From contig NZ_AP026708.1 of NCBI RefSeq assembly GCF_026000375.1, positions 1,552,501 to 1,616,500 of the forward strand: a stretch of 64,000 bases of DNA. Direction: 5' to 3'. The translations under genes and the position numbers were made by a program. This stretch comes from Pseudodesulfovibrio portus. Its GTDB lineage: Bacteria > Desulfobacterota > Desulfovibrionia > Desulfovibrionales > Desulfovibrionaceae. Shown here in pieces: positions 32,318-40,858 of this stretch. Every line of letters starts with the position of its first letter. Position 1 is the first letter of the stretch. The notes under the pieces are model-generated. The model saw nothing but the letters and a program-made list of their open reading frames with translations. It was not told the origin of the DNA and made no database searches.

Positions 32318-33988
32318 TTATGCATCCTCCATGTTCGGGGGCGTCCAGTCGTCTTCCTCGTCCTCGAAACCGGGGAGGTATTCCTGACGCATGTCCATCT
32401 TGCGCACTTCGCCCTCTTCGAGGACCAACGCGTTGGCGACCAGTTCGTGGGTACCGGTGATGCCCACGCCGGGCGCCCAGTAGTCGGCCAGCGGAATCAG
32501 GGTGGCGCGGTCGATGGCGCAGATGCAGGCCATGGTGTTGACGCCGTGCTTTTCCTGCACGTAGCGCAGGGCGTTGCCGCGAGGCAGGCCGCCACGCAGG
32601 CGGATTTCCATGATCTCGTCGGTGTTCAGGCCGGAACCGCCGGCGCAGCAGAAGGTCTGCTCGCGGGTGGTGCCTTCCGGCATCTCGAAGTAGTTGTTGC
32701 ACACGTTCTTGAGCACGTAGCGCGGTTCGTCCAGGAGGCCCATGCCGCGCGCCGGGTTGCAGGAATCGTGGAAGGTGACCCGCAGGTGGTCGTTGCGGCT
32801 CGGGTCGAGGTTCAGCTTGCCGTGCTTGATCAGGTCGGCGGTGAACTCGGTGATGTGCAGCATCTTGGTGGCCGCAGAGGTGTCGAACACGGTTCCGGTG
32901 ATGGGCGACCGGGGGGTCGTCATGCCGGAGTGCTGCAGCTCGGCGTTCATGGTGTCCATGTACTGATGGACGACGCGCCACATGTGGCCGCACTCGCCGC
33001 CCAGAATCCACTTGCAGCCGAGGCGCTCGGCTTCGGCGTACATCTTGGCGTTGAGCTTCTTCATGGTCTCGTTGTTGGTGAACGAGCCGAAGTTGCCGCC
33101 CTCGGATGCGTAGGTGGACAGGGTGTAGTCCAGGTCGAGGTAGTCGAACAGGAGCAGGTAGCCCATGAACGTATAGATGCCCGGGTCGGCGAACACGTCG
33201 CCGGACGGGGTGATGAACAGGATCTCATGGCCCTTTTCGTTGAGCGGGGCCTTGACCCGGCGACCGGTCACTTCCTCGATGTCGTCGACCATGAAGTCCA
33301 CGATATCCTTGAAGGCGTGGGGCTGGATGCCCAGGTGGTTGCCGGTGATGTTGCAGTTGGAGACGGGCTCCATGATCCAGTTGGTGTTCAGGCCGACCAG
33401 ATGCATCAGTTCGCGGGCCATCATGGTCATTTCCGCAGTGTCGATGCCGTAGGGGCAGAACAGGGAACAGCGACGGCACTGGGTGCACTGGTAGAAGTAG
33501 ATGAACCATTCTTTCAGGACATCTTCTTCCATGACCCGGGAGCCGGTCAGCTTGGACAGGATCTTGCCCGCCACGGTGAACTCGCCTCGGTACACGGAAC
33601 GCATCAGTTCGGCGCGGAGCACGGGCATGTTCTTGGGGTCGCCGGAACCGATGAAGTAGTGACACTTGTCGGCGCAGGCGCCGCAGCGCACGCAGATGTC
33701 CATGAACAGCTGCAGGGTGCGGAACTTCTTCAGCCTCTCGCGGAATCCGTTGACCACGATCTCCTTCCAGTTGGAAGGCAGCTTCCAGTCCTCGTCGGAC
33801 GGCAGCCACTCGCGGGCGGGGCCCCACAGACCGGGGAGCTTGGACTCCATGTACTCCATCTTCTCGGGCTTGGCGGGGTAACACCAGCGGCCCGGGGAGA
33901 AGTCCACCGGGGTTTCCATCCACCCGGTGGTCGGCGGATTGTAATCTATGCTCTTGAAGAGCTCATCAGCTTTGGGGATGTCGGACAT
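32318..33988 (-). CDS. dsrK: DsrK, HdrD-like catalytic iron-sulfur subunit
   Basis: This 556-aa cytoplasmic subunit carries two ferredoxin-type motifs (CVRCGACADKCHYF and CTQCRRCSLFCP) and CCG-type cysteine segments in the C-terminal half (DSCNPARGM, TFCCAGGSGLN) that build the noncubane cluster seen in heterodisulfide reductase. DsrK is proposed to reduce the DsrC trisulfide using menaquinol electrons from DsrM. It follows dsrM by 46 bases. Size and motifs match functional homologues in Desulfovibrio. Confidence 0.96.
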   Translation of the reverse strand: MSDIPKADELFKSIDYNPPTTGWMETPVDFSPGRWCYPAKPEKMEYMESKLPGLWGPAREWLPSDEDWKLPSNWKEIVVNGFRERLKKFRTLQLFMDICVRCGACADKCHYFIGSGDPKNMPVLRAELMRSVYRGEFTVAGKILSKLTGSRVMEEDVLKEWFIYFYQCTQCRRCSLFCPYGIDTAEMTMMARELMHLVGLNTNWIMEPVSNCNITGNHLGIQPHAFKDIVDFMVDDIEEVTGRRVKAPLNEKGHEILFITPSGDVFADPGIYTFMGYLLLFDYLDLDYTLSTYASEGGNFGSFTNNETMKKLNAKMYAEAERLGCKWILGGECGHMWRVVHQYMDTMNAELQHSGMTTPRSPITGTVFDTSAATKMLHITEFTADLIKHGKLNLDPSRNDHLRVTFHDSCNPARGMGLLDEPRYVLKNVCNNYFEMPEGTTREQTFCCAGGSGLNTDEIMEIRLRGGLPRGNALRYVQEKHGVNTMACICAIDRATLIPLADYWAPGVGITGTHELVANALVLEEGEVRKMDMRQEYLPGFEDEEDDWTPPNMEDA

Positions 33989-34034
33989 ATTCTTATCTCC
34001 TCAGATAAAGATATCACCAGAGAGAACCCTGGAC

Positions 34035-35075
34035 TTAAGCCTTTTCCTCGGGGGCGACGCCGTTCTCGGGATTGTCGAGGGGCAGGCCCGCCTCGGCCAT
34101 GGGGACGCCGAATTGCTTTTCGTAGTCCGCGTAGGCGTGGGGCTTGATGTTGGGATCGTTCCAGGGGTTCACGTGGTGCTTTGCGCGCGTGTCGTTCGGC
34201 AGGTTCCTTGTCGGAGACAGGAAGACGCCCGGCATGTGCATGAGCTTGCTGAACGGGAAGTACGCCATGAGGCAACTGACCAGGAAGACATGGACGAAGA
34301 AGGAAACGCCGATGGCGTCGGGGACGACGTAGTTGAACGTCACCAGACCCATGGTCAGTTCCTTGATCGCGATCACGTCGACCTTGGCGTAGTAGCGCAT
34401 GTAGATGCCCGACAGGGCGACGGCCAGGAGCAGGAACAGCGGGAAGTAGTCAGAGGCGTAGCTGATGTAGTTGATCCTGGGGTTGGTCAGCCTGCGGCCC
34501 AGAAGCAGGAGCACGCCGAGCACCAGACCGACGTTGGTCAGGTACAGGGTCGGTGCGCCGATCTGCAGGAGGCCGTCCACGAACTCGAGCCCGTTCACGA
34601 AGAAGGGAATCGGCTCGAGGAAGAGGCGCAGGTGCCGCAGGGCGATCAGGAAAAAGGAATAGTGGAAAGTGATGGCGAAGAGCCACAGCCACTTGGAGGA
34701 CTTGTAGGCTACTACCGGGTGATCCTTTCCTTGGTGCAGGGACACGGCCGTGTTCCTGAACAGGGACCGGAACGCAAAGACTTCGAGAACCATGCGGAAG
34801 AAGGTCTGCGCGCCGGTCTGGGGACAGTCGAGCTTGTTCTGGGGGAACAACTTCGGATCGAAGGACTTGAACTGGCCGCCGGTTGTGGGGATGCGGAACG
34901 GCACTGCGCTCCGGCCCCAGGTGATGACTTTGTAAACAAAGCCGAGCAAAAAGATGATGAACGCCGTTGTCGGGATACAGACACCGAAGAAGGTCCTCAT
35001 GTGCGCTGCATCAACCCCGAACAACGGGATCAACACCAGGAGAAAGACGAACAGAAGTGAGTAAAGAGCATTCAT
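34035..35075 (-). CDS. dsrM: DsrM, cytochrome b subunit
   Basis: This 346-aa membrane protein has about six helices and is related to the gamma subunit of nitrate reductase (NarI) and to HdrE. His residues in the helices (for example FHYSFFLIALRHLRLFLEP) are the likely heme b ligands. It oxidises menaquinol and works with DsrK. GAGGTGACGGTAG precedes the ATG. It is the first gene of the five-gene dsr block and lies 195 bases after the RsbRD-type gene. Confidence 0.95.
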   Translation of the reverse strand: MNALYSLLFVFLLVLIPLFGVDAAHMRTFFGVCIPTTAFIIFLLGFVYKVITWGRSAVPFRIPTTGGQFKSFDPKLFPQNKLDCPQTGAQTFFRMVLEVFAFRSLFRNTAVSLHQGKDHPVVAYKSSKWLWLFAITFHYSFFLIALRHLRLFLEPIPFFVNGLEFVDGLLQIGAPTLYLTNVGLVLGVLLLLGRRLTNPRINYISYASDYFPLFLLLAVALSGIYMRYYAKVDVIAIKELTMGLVTFNYVVPDAIGVSFFVHVFLVSCLMAYFPFSKLMHMPGVFLSPTRNLPNDTRAKHHVNPWNDPNIKPHAYADYEKQFGVPMAEAGLPLDNPENGVAPEEKA

Positions 35076-35195
35076 CTACCGTCACCTCGCTTGAAGGTTG
35101 GACCCGCCGGGACTCACTCCGGAAGGCCTGCCACTTTTGGTGCGCGCTTGACGGTTGACCGATGCAAAGACGGCGGTGTGTACGAAAAATGAATC

Positions 35196-35293
35196 CGTGG
35201 CCGTGCCACGCATCCTACCCCTCAACAGACCATGCCCGGCTCAACACCGAAGCCAACCCCAATCACGCCCCTAATCGGTCGAGTTATCGACCG
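35196..35293 (-). promoter_or_regulatory. hairpins between the RsbRD gene and dsrM
   Basis: On the minus strand, CGGTCGA-TAAC-TCGACCG sits at the end of the RsbRD gene. CGTGGC-ACG-GCCACG follows in the spacer, with ATTTTT a few bases beyond. The second hairpin could act as a weak attenuator that lowers dsr read-through, or a separate promoter may serve dsrM. Neither has been tested. Confidence 0.35.
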
Positions 35294-35798
35294 TAACGTC
35301 CACTGTCATTCCGGCGCGCCTGAGCAGACTGCGCTGGGAGCGCTTGACCTCGTCAACGCGCATCCGGAATACTTGTTCGCGACTTTTGGTATAGATGTCG
35401 AAAGACATCATGGCCAGGTTGTCGATCCTGGCCTCGAAACGCAGCAGGTCCGCCAGGGTTCCGTCCTTTTCCATTTCCTTGAAGAACTCGTCGCGAATGA
35501 GCTTCTTCAACAGGAAGACGAAACCGATGGCCTGGGACGGGCTGAAATCCTGCACCGCCCTGATCCGAATGAGCTTGTCCAGGGAGACGGCGATTTCTTC
35601 CGCATCCTTCCAGTCGATCAGTAGTTCGAACAGTTCCCCGGTCGCCTCGAGTATGGCGGCCCCCACGGGGTTCTGAAAACGATCCTTCTGACGGGTCCAG
35701 ACTTTCTGCGTTTCCTTGGGATAGGTCCGGAGCACCAGCTCCGCCCACCCCTTGGACAAATCGGCCTTGCGTTCGGCCAACACTGTATCAAATGTCAT
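35271..35798 (-). CDS. RsbRD N-terminal domain protein heading the dsr cluster
   Basis: This 175-aa soluble helical protein matches the RsbRD_N (RsbT co-antagonist N-terminal) domain: LSKGWAELVLRTYP, QNPVGAAILEATGELFELLI, LDKLIRIRAVQDFSPSQAIGFVFLLK, and a final helix with SREQVFRMRVDEVKR. In stressosome proteins this domain is a globin-like sensor. Here it stands alone, without a STAS domain. It is found upstream of dsrMKJOP in sulfate reducers and may sense a signal relevant to sulfate respiration. The strong promoter at 35918-35946 lies 120 bases upstream. Confidence 0.85.
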   Translation of the reverse strand: MTFDTVLAERKADLSKGWAELVLRTYPKETQKVWTRQKDRFQNPVGAAILEATGELFELLIDWKDAEEIAVSLDKLIRIRAVQDFSPSQAIGFVFLLKKLIRDEFFKEMEKDGTLADLLRFEARIDNLAMMSFDIYTKSREQVFRMRVDEVKRSQRSLLRRAGMTVDVTVDNSTD

Positions 35799-35887
35799 TA
35801 ATTACTCGTAATTGTTCGATAAAAATGAAAGCCGAAAAGCTCCTTGAAACCTGGCGGCCGCCTTTTCCCGAACGTAGATAGACCAAA

Positions 35888-35905
35888 TTGTGAAAATCGT
35901 CACGT
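35888..35905. promoter_or_regulatory. CRP/FNR-like palindrome near the dsr-cluster promoter
   Basis: TTGTGA-AAATCG-TCACGT resembles the TGTGA-N6-TCACA site of CRP/FNR-family regulators. It overlaps or lies just downstream of the predicted transcription start, a place where binding would repress. In Desulfovibrio a CRP/FNR-type regulator (HcpR) controls sulfur and nitrosative-stress genes. The link here is inference. Confidence 0.45.
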
Positions 35906-35917
35906 AAGACTCAGAAC

Positions 35918-35946
35918 CATATCCCAAACCCCATGCAAAACGTCAA
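35918..35946 (-). promoter_or_regulatory. sigma-70-type promoter of the RsbRD-dsr cluster
   Basis: On the minus strand TTGACG (-35) is followed by a 17-base spacer and GATATG (-10). A small palindrome (GGTTTTTC-CTT-GAAAAACC) lies just upstream of the -35 box. It would start a transcript about 115 bases before the RsbRD start codon. Confidence 0.5.
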
Positions 35947-36051
35947 GGGTTTTTCAAGGAAAAACCGGCTACTGAGAAGGGGTAAAAGGTGTTTTTTCCG
36001 GAGGGGAAACGGGCCGGGAAAGGCAGGAGTGACGGGCCCGGACGAGGCGGC

Positions 36052-38550
36052 TTATGCCCGGTCCACCCGGTTGCGGCCCATGCGCTTGGCCTTGTAGAGG
36101 GCCTCGTCGGCGCGCTTGATGACGTCCTCGATGGCCTTGTCGCTTCGGCGGGCCAGGGTGGCGCCGATGGAAACCGTAAAGGTTATTTTCTTTCCCTCGA
36201 AATCCACCCTGACTTCGGACAACCGCTTGCGCAGCCGCTCGGCGACCTCCATGCCGAGCCTGAGCCCGGTCTCCGGCAGGACCACGGCAAACTCCTCGCC
36301 GCCCAGCCTGCCGAAAATGTCGCTCTCGCGGAGCAGGGAGGACGACGCCTGGGCCAGTTGGCGCAGGACCTCGTCCCCGGCCTGATGGCCGTAGGTGTCG
36401 TTGATGGACTTGAAGTAGTCGATGTCGAGCATGAGCAGGGTGAGCGGCTTCTTGTACCGCAACGCCCGCCTGAGCTCCTGGGAGCCCTTGGAAAAGAACT
36501 GGTGCCGGTTGTCCACCCCGGTCAGGGCGTCGGTGGTGGCCAGGGTCTTCATCTCGCTTTCCAGCCTGATCCGGTTGGTCACGTCATGGATGACCGAATA
36601 CAGCAACTGGCGGCCCTGGACCATTATCGGACCGGAGTAGACCTCCACGTCCCGGATGGAACTGTCGGCCAGTTTGTGCTGGAGGATGAAGTAGGCACGC
36701 TTTTCCGCGCGGGCCATGTCCATTTCCCGGAATATCTCTTCCTCGTCCTGGGCATTGATCTGGCTCATGTTCATGGACCGCATCGCCTCCTGGGAATACC
36801 CGTAGAAGTCGCCGGCCGCCGGGTTGGCGTCCACCACGTTCCCGGTCTTGGGATCGGTCAGGATCATGATGGCGTGGTTGTTCTCGAAAAAGGCCCGGTA
36901 CTGCTGCTCCCGCTCCATGAGCACCTTTTCCGCCTCGATCTGCCTGGTGATGTCGCGGAAGGTCCCCTCCATGCCCACGGGGTCGCCGTTGTCGTCCGTG
37001 ACCACATGGGCGTTGCCGTCCACCGTGATGACGGCCCCGTCCTTCCTGACGACCTGTATCTTCAGGCCGCGGACGGGGTCTCCGCCGGCAAGGGCCTTGT
37101 GCAGGAACAGCTGCTCCTTCCTGTAGAGGTACAGCTCGTCCATGGTCCGGCCGACCAGTTCCTCGCGGGGATAGCCGAACAGCCGGCACGTGGCCGGGTT
37201 GACCATCTGGATTCGCCCGCCCAGGTCGGTGACGATGTACCCTTCCTCGATGGATTCGAAAATGCGCCGGAACTTTTCCTCGCTTTCCCGCAGGACCCGT
37301 TCGGCCCGCTTGCGGGAGGAGATGTCCCTGATGGTGTTGACGATGCCCAGGGGGTGGCCGTCGTCGCCGATGATCAGCGACACCGACTGCTCGGACGGAA
37401 ACACCGCCCCGCTTTGCCTGCGCATGGGGAACTCGAACATGACCCGTTTCCGCTCGTCGAATGCGGCCCGGCACCGGACCTTGAACTCCGCGTTGTGGAC
37501 GGCGTCCACGTGCAGCGTTTCCGCCGGGGTGTCCACCAGTTCCTCGTTGGTCATGCCGAATATGATCTCCGCCGCCGGGTTGGCATCGATGATCTTCCAT
37601 TCCGGGGTCAGGATGAGCACCGCCTCGCCCAGGGCGACGAACGTCGAACGGAGCCAGAGCTCCTTTTCGGCCAGGGCCTCCTCCGAGGCCCGCTGCTCGG
37701 TGACGTCCATGCCCGAGCAGAGGGCGCCGATGGGCATGTCGCCCTCGTTGGTCAGCAGCTTGTGCTGCCACTGGACGAGCCGGTCCTCGCCGTCCTTGGT
37801 GGTGACGTAGTAGAAAAATTCATCCGCCGACTCCGTCTGGCCGGAAAACACGAGATAGAGGTAGTCCAGCACCTCGTCGCGCTGCTCCTCCGGGACCACG
37901 GCCTCCACCCAATTCCGGCCGATCAATTCGTGCACCCCGTACCCAAGGGTCCGGCAGGTGGTCTGGTTGGCCATGGTCACGGCGCCCGAGGCGTCCAGGG
38001 CCACGACCATCGCCCCGACAACGTCCAGGTACAGCGCCGACTGGTTTCGTTCCCGTGTCAGCTGCTGCTCGGCCTTGACCTTGTGCGTGATGTCGTTGAG
38101 CACCAGCACACAACCCTCCGCCCATGCCGACAGGATGACGGAAAAATGGGTTTCCCGCTCCCCGTCAGGCCGGACGACCTCGACGCGGATACCCGACTCA
38201 ACGCCCTTTCGGGAGCACTCCTTCTCAAGCTCCGCGACAAGCCAGGGGGCCGCGTCACGAAGCAATATCCCCTCCTGCGCGCCGAGCAGGTCCGCTGCGA
38301 CCCGGTTCTGCCACACGATGGCATGGGATTTATCGAGGACCAACAGCGGCTGGTCGGCCGCATCAAGCGCGACCGCAGAAGGCGGCATCCGACCGTCGGA
38401 TTCCGGTGCCGACGCCATCAGCCGTTCATAAAAATCAGGCCAACGGGACTCCGCATCAGGGGACCCCGCAAATTCGAGAACCAGTTCTTTAAACCACCTC
38501 TCGTTATCGGCAAACATTTGTTTCAATTGATTCATTGGATCGGATGACAT
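36052..38550 (-). CDS. multi-PAS diguanylate cyclase
   Basis: This 832-aa soluble sensor has about five PAS units in tandem (roughly residues 50-160, 170-290, 300-410, 420-540 and 545-665), with linkers such as GMDVTEQRASEEAL and IRDISSRKRAE. They lead into a C-terminal GGDEF domain with an intact GGEEF active-site motif (FGRLGGEEFAVVL) and the LTGVDNRHQFF entry block. No EAL domain is present, so it should make c-di-GMP. No transmembrane helix is evident. I start at 38550 (MSSDPMNQ). A GTG at 38571 is possible. It is divergent from a periplasmic binding protein gene. Confidence 0.92.
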   Translation of the reverse strand: MSSDPMNQLKQMFADNERWFKELVLEFAGSPDAESRWPDFYERLMASAPESDGRMPPSAVALDAADQPLLVLDKSHAIVWQNRVAADLLGAQEGILLRDAAPWLVAELEKECSRKGVESGIRVEVVRPDGERETHFSVILSAWAEGCVLVLNDITHKVKAEQQLTRERNQSALYLDVVGAMVVALDASGAVTMANQTTCRTLGYGVHELIGRNWVEAVVPEEQRDEVLDYLYLVFSGQTESADEFFYYVTTKDGEDRLVQWQHKLLTNEGDMPIGALCSGMDVTEQRASEEALAEKELWLRSTFVALGEAVLILTPEWKIIDANPAAEIIFGMTNEELVDTPAETLHVDAVHNAEFKVRCRAAFDERKRVMFEFPMRRQSGAVFPSEQSVSLIIGDDGHPLGIVNTIRDISSRKRAERVLRESEEKFRRIFESIEEGYIVTDLGGRIQMVNPATCRLFGYPREELVGRTMDELYLYRKEQLFLHKALAGGDPVRGLKIQVVRKDGAVITVDGNAHVVTDDNGDPVGMEGTFRDITRQIEAEKVLMEREQQYRAFFENNHAIMILTDPKTGNVVDANPAAGDFYGYSQEAMRSMNMSQINAQDEEEIFREMDMARAEKRAYFILQHKLADSSIRDVEVYSGPIMVQGRQLLYSVIHDVTNRIRLESEMKTLATTDALTGVDNRHQFFSKGSQELRRALRYKKPLTLLMLDIDYFKSINDTYGHQAGDEVLRQLAQASSSLLRESDIFGRLGGEEFAVVLPETGLRLGMEVAERLRKRLSEVRVDFEGKKITFTVSIGATLARRSDKAIEDVIKRADEALYKAKRMGRNRVDRA

Positions 38551-38862
38551 CCTGAGTTCTTTCCGCTTCACATACCAAATTCAAGGACTTTGGGGTAGTA
38601 AAATTCATATTTACCCCCTTTTCCACAGAAACATGACGGGTAAAACCGATCAAGTCGCGATTTACCGAGAGAAACCAAGGAATCCGCAGCAATCATCGCC
38701 TGCCACCAACGGCCAATTCAACAAATATTCATATAGATCAACCCTATGGGCAAACCGGGTGTCGAGAGACGGTGCCCTTGAACAACCCGATCAAAATATA
38801 ATAGCAATTCCCCCTACCCGTCCCTAGGTTGATATGACACCTGATTTCATCTGGAGGCCCAC
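38551..38862. other. 312-base divergent intergenic region
   Basis: No gene is visible. It must hold promoters for both flanking genes. A TATAAT hexamer lies at 38797-38802 on the plus strand, 60 bases before the TTG start, but the best -35-like sequence (TTGAAC, 38778) is only 13 bases away, so the call is weak. The region is less GC-rich than its neighbours. Confidence 0.4.
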
Positions 38863-39585
38863 TTGATTCGCCAATATCTGCTTGCCGTCTGTTTTCTGCT
38901 GTTGCTCGGGCAGCCCTCTGCCGCAGGCGGGAAACTGGTCATCAGCACCCAGGCGATTCCCCCCTACTCCACCGAAAACGGCACCGGTTTTTATGACACC
39001 CTCTATCCGGAAATCGGGCGAAGAACGGGCTTGGAAATCACGGTCGTCCAGCAGCCCGACAGACGTTCACTGCAACTGACCAACAGCGGCATCAATGACG
39101 GCGACGGCCCCAGGCTGCCGGGACTCGAACAACAATTTCCCGACCTGATCCGGGTGGAAGAACCCATCCTGCATGCCGAACTCGTCGCATTCACCAGGAA
39201 AGGCACCCGCGTGAAGTCATGGGGCGATCTGGCCAACAGGTTCGCCGCCGTTCCCAAGGGCTGGCGGCTGCCCAGGGGCAAGATACCCGTTTCGATGCGC
39301 CTGACCACGGTCATCTCGACCCACAGCAGCATGGCCATGCTCTCCACGGGCAGGATCGACGCCGCCCTGACCCTCCCGGCGATGGGACGGCACGAAATAG
39401 ACAAGCATGGGTACCGGAACATCAACCTGGAACCGGCCATCCTGGATGAACGGCTTCTCTACCTGTACATGCACAAGAAACACGCACCCCTTGTCCCGGC
39501 CATCGATGAGGCCATCAAGGCCATCAAGGCTGACGGCACGTGGGATCGGCTCTTCAAACAGGCCATCGCCCAAACCGACAAGTGA
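38863..39585 (+). CDS. periplasmic amino-acid-type binding protein (orphan)
   Basis: This 240-aa protein starts at TTG, which is supported by GGAGG six bases upstream. It has a signal peptide ending PSAAGG and the SBP_bac_3 type fold: VISTQAIPPYSTENGTGFYDTLYPEIGRRTG at the start, and STHSSMAMLSTGRIDAALTLPAMG in the second lobe. The family motif IDAxxxxP-like segment is weakened. No transporter adjoins. Divergence from the PAS-GGDEF gene suggests it could belong to a signalling path rather than uptake. Confidence 0.72.
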   Translation: MIRQYLLAVCFLLLLGQPSAAGGKLVISTQAIPPYSTENGTGFYDTLYPEIGRRTGLEITVVQQPDRRSLQLTNSGINDGDGPRLPGLEQQFPDLIRVEEPILHAELVAFTRKGTRVKSWGDLANRFAAVPKGWRLPRGKIPVSMRLTTVISTHSSMAMLSTGRIDAALTLPAMGRHEIDKHGYRNINLEPAILDERLLYLYMHKKHAPLVPAIDEAIKAIKADGTWDRLFKQAIAQTDK

Positions 39586-39770
39586 CGGGCCCGCCGGAGA
39601 GGCGGTCCTCCGCGAGACGACGGCTGTCGCAGACGGCGCGAGTCAAAACACAGAAATTTCAAGGCCGGCGGGTACAGGGTGTACCCGCCGGCCTTGAAAT
39701 CTTTTTGCGGCAATGCAGCAATCGGGGCTTTATCTTCAGCATGAGGCCCGCCGGGAGACGGGCCTGTTCA

Positions 39771-40649
39771 TTATTCCTGATGATCGGAGTCCGTCTCGTC
39801 GGTCTCCGTTTGCGGGGCGTGTTCGACGAGGTCCGCGGATTCAACGGCGGTCTCTGCCGGGGGCTCCGCCCTGGGAGCAGCCACGGGCGGCTCCATGTAA
39901 CGGGCAAAGACCAGGAAGCCGGTGTGGGCCACCATGCGGTCCTCGGGCCGCAGCCTGTCGGCCACGGGCTTCCAGCGGCGGACCAGGATTTCCAGGACCT
40001 CCAGGTCGGCGAACGGACCGTCCTCAAGCCCGCGCAGCAGGTCGGACACCTGGTTCACCGTGGGCAGCAGGAAGCCGCACATGGCACCGGGGATGACCGC
40101 CGCAGGGATGCTCTGCAGGTATTCCCACGGGGTGCGCACGTCCAGGAACAGGGCGTCCGCGCCGGAGTGCAGGAAGCCGTCCTCGATGTTCTGGTTGACC
40201 TGCTCAACGCGGTCGGCCAGGCCGACGCGCTCCAGGTTCTTGCCCGCCAGCTTGAAAAAGTCGGCACGGCGCTCGTAGGTGATGACCTTGCCCGTGTCGC
40301 CCACGAACCAGGCCAGGGCCGTGGTCAGGCCGCCGGAGCCGGTGCCGGATTCGATGACCGTGGAGCCCGGGCCGATGCCGAGCTTCATCATCAGGTACCC
40401 GATCTCCTTGGGGTACATGATCTGGGTCTGGCGCTTCACGCCCTTGATCAGGTCGTGCAGGGTCGGCTTGAGCACGAGGTACGCCCTGCCGAGGTGGGTT
40501 TTGACGTACTGGCCGAAACCGGCCTCGGCCACTTCGTCCATGAGCAGCTTGCCGTCGTGGGTGTGAACCTCGCCGCCGGTTTCGAGCTTGCGCAGGTATC
40601 GTTTGCCTTTGTGGCTGATGAGCAGTATGAGCTGTCCGGGTTCGATCAT
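39771..40649 (-). CDS. trmI: tRNA (adenine-58-N1) methyltransferase TrmI family
   Basis: This 292-aa enzyme has an N-terminal beta domain (about 1-70, GQLILLISHKGKRYLRKL) and a Rossmann methyltransferase domain. Its SAM-binding motif I is TVIESGTGSGGLTTALAWFVG, motif II is VITYERRADFFKLAGKNLERVGL, and motif IV is ALFLDVRTPWEYL. Preceding YPKEIGYLMMKLGI fits the TrmI signature. It methylates A58 in the T-loop of tRNA in relatives. A Pro/Ala/Glu-rich tail of about 45 residues (PPVAAPRAEPPAE...) is extra. AGGAGG precedes the ATG at 40649. Confidence 0.88.
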   Translation of the reverse strand: MIEPGQLILLISHKGKRYLRKLETGGEVHTHDGKLLMDEVAEAGFGQYVKTHLGRAYLVLKPTLHDLIKGVKRQTQIMYPKEIGYLMMKLGIGPGSTVIESGTGSGGLTTALAWFVGDTGKVITYERRADFFKLAGKNLERVGLADRVEQVNQNIEDGFLHSGADALFLDVRTPWEYLQSIPAAVIPGAMCGFLLPTVNQVSDLLRGLEDGPFADLEVLEILVRRWKPVADRLRPEDRMVAHTGFLVFARYMEPPVAAPRAEPPAETAVESADLVEHAPQTETDETDSDHQE

Positions 40650-40858
40650 TGATCCGGCCTCCTGAAAAATGTTGCGCCTCTGCCTACGGCGGGAGGGCGT
40701 CGAAGTCAAGGGAAAGGGACCGGACGCATCGGAATGCGCCTCCCGTTTCCCCTGCCCGGCAAGCTAACATATTTTTCCTTCTCCTTGACAGCCGTTCACC
40801 AGTCCTTAATAACTTCCATAGATTTTCCCGCTTTTCGCATCGAGGTACGCGGCACGAC

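Noticed and set aside
31955-34147. 730-codon open frame on the plus strand across dsrK and dsrJ
   Set aside because: Antisense to dsrK/dsrJ, whose Fe-S and heme motifs are intact. Low-complexity composition and no recognisable domain.
35989-38547. 852-codon open frame on the plus strand
   Set aside because: It is the antisense shadow of the PAS-GGDEF gene. The real gene has unmistakable PAS and GGEEF motifs. The shadow is Gly/His/Arg/Pro-rich without domains, as expected from GC-rich third positions.
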